A stretch of DNA of 64,000 nucleotides from Clostridia bacterium. GTDB lineage: Bacteria > Bacillota > Clostridia > Oscillospirales > Butyricicoccaceae. Location: NCBI GenBank assembly GCA_017408485.1, contig JAFQUM010000014.1, positions 62,001 through 126,000 of the forward strand, in the 5' to 3' direction. A program made the position numbers and the translations under genes. Positions 63,394-64,000 of this stretch are shown one piece after another. The first letter of the stretch is position 1; every line of letters starts with the position of its first letter. The notes under the pieces were generated by a model. That model was not told the DNA's origin. It was given only the letters and a program-made list of their open reading frames with translations, and did no database searches.

Positions 63394-63621
63394 ATGAACA
63401 AGACATTAAAAACCATTCTTGCCGTTATCGGTGGCATCGTAGCCATTGCAGGCGCTGCAGCTGCTGTTTACTACTTCTTTAACAAGGGTAAGCTCAAATG
63501 CTGCTGCTGCGAAGACGATTGTGATACCTGTGATTGTGATTGCGAGTATGATTGCGGCGAGGAAGATACCTGCGAGTGCTGCTGCGAAGAGTGCGGCGAT
63601 GCAGAAGAGATCGCTGAATAA
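63394..63621 (+). CDS. Membrane-anchored Cys-rich acidic mini-protein
   Basis: 75 residues from ATG 63394 (AAGGAGG 8 bases upstream). Residues 6-29 are one membrane helix (ILAVIGGIVAIAGAAAAVYYF). The remaining part has fourteen Cys among about twenty Asp/Glu (KCCCCEDD, CDTCDCDCEYDC, CECCCEEC). The composition suggests metal binding or redox at the membrane face; no family recognised. The cation diffusion facilitator gene 82 bases downstream suggests a metal link, but that is inference. Confidence 0.75.
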   Translation: MNKTLKTILAVIGGIVAIAGAAAAVYYFFNKGKLKCCCCEDDCDTCDCDCEYDCGEEDTCECCCEECGDAEEIAE

Positions 63622-63703
63622 TAATTTCAACGGGAAAGGTGTGCAGATGTCTGCGCACCTTTTAATTATACACTTATAACAGAAGTAGAAACGGGTGAGA
63701 AAA

Positions 63704-64000
63704 TTGATATCTTTATTGGCAAGGATATTCATAAAAGACAAGGATAATTACAGCTCGGCATCGGTGCGATCGGCATACGGACTGCTGTGCAGTATTGTAG
63801 GAATAGTACTTAACATCATTCTGTTTGGTGCAAAGTATTTTGCGGGAGTTTTAAGCGGCTCGGTGTCAATAACCGCAGACTCGTTCAACAATCTATCTGA
63901 CGCGGCATCGTCTTTCGTTACATTGCTTGGCTTTAAGCTTGCATCCCAAAAGCCCCATTCCGACCATCCATTCGGACACGGAAGATTTGAGTATATTTCG
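63704..64000 (+). CDS. Cation diffusion facilitator family transporter, truncated by window end
   Basis: The first 99 codons of a CDF metal exporter, from TTG 63704 with GGGTGAG upstream. It shows GLLCSIVGIVLNIILFGAKY, then the metal-site helix ITADSFNNLSDAASSFVTLLG and the loop PHSDHPFGHGRFEYIS typical of ZitB/FieF-like proteins. It exports Zn, Fe, Mn or similar by proton antiport. The rest is beyond the window. Confidence 0.9.
   Translation, partial: MISLLARIFIKDKDNYSSASVRSAYGLLCSIVGIVLNIILFGAKYFAGVLSGSVSITADSFNNLSDAASSFVTLLGFKLASQKPHSDHPFGHGRFEYIS

Overview
The window looks like chromosomal DNA of an anaerobic, low-to-mid GC Firmicute of class Clostridia, most likely an uncultured gut or rumen relative of the Oscillospiraceae/Ruminococcaceae. 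The reasons are strong AGGAGG-type ribosome binding sites, compact operons with ATGA overlaps, the Firmicute order glmU-prs-pth-mfd, an Asp23/FakA pair, YmdB, a clostridial Re-citrate synthase operon, a BspA-like leucine-rich surface protein, and an ECF-sigma/serpin pair like those of gut clostridia. TAA, TAG and TGA are all used as ordinary stops. No prophage, transposase, CRISPR array or rRNA was seen. There is one tRNA, tRNA-Arg(CCU). This placement is inferred from gene content, not from a database search.

Layout. 1-2871 (minus): an old-yellow-enzyme/dienoyl-CoA-reductase-like flavoenzyme followed by an aconitase-X dehydratase cut by the window edge. 3017-5161: a secreted Cthe_2159-like beta-helix protein. 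5378-7344: an ECF sigma factor overlapping a membrane-anchored serpin that carries one in-frame TGA. 7522-12676: Re-citrate synthase, aconitase, isocitrate dehydrogenase and a GntR/FCD regulator, behind a perfect sigma-A promoter overlapped by two identical palindromes. 12739-17013: MATE exporter, AbgT transporter and a membrane protein. 17153-19570: a phospholipid operon (CDP-alcohol phosphatidyltransferase, lipid kinase interrupted by TGA, small membrane protein, VTT/DedA-type protein). 19707-22538: two-component system and an EamA permease. 22716-24465: lipoprotein, a repeat-rich non-coding stretch and the tRNA. 24551-29167: ymdB, pgeF-like, asp23-like, fakA and a TauE/SafE permease. 29290-33751: a large SGNH plus NlpC/P60 lipoprotein and an anchored extracellular protein. 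33930-36371: CofE-like protein and a DnaD-domain protein.

36557-44337 is the housekeeping run: a GlmU with a decayed uridyltransferase half, prs, pth (apparently started at ATT), mfd, a foldase-like lipoprotein and a small lipoprotein. 44392-46693 is a polar amino-acid ABC importer. 46837-48470 holds a nitroreductase and prfB. 48708-51334 holds lexA-recG. 51335-51705 is repeat-rich and non-coding. 51737-56004 is an AT-richer accessory segment (XRE regulator, two small membrane proteins, BspA-like protein, 39-residue peptide). 56060-63252 covers malic enzyme, DUF89 phosphatase, a LacI regulator and a divergent sugar-acid operon (PfkB kinase, gnd, LarA-like epimerase). The window ends with a Cys-rich mini-protein and a truncated cation diffusion facilitator.

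Functional reading. The citrate operon supplies 2-oxoglutarate for glutamate by the oxidative half of an incomplete TCA cycle and probably represses itself through its own GntR protein. The LacI/kinase/gnd/LarA cluster suggests gluconate- or mannonate-type sugar-acid use through the pentose phosphate route. The most unusual items are a serpin in the place of an anti-sigma factor, two genes broken by TGA exactly at invariant family residues, a peptidyl-tRNA hydrolase with a non-AUG start, and a GlmU that kept only its acetyltransferase half.
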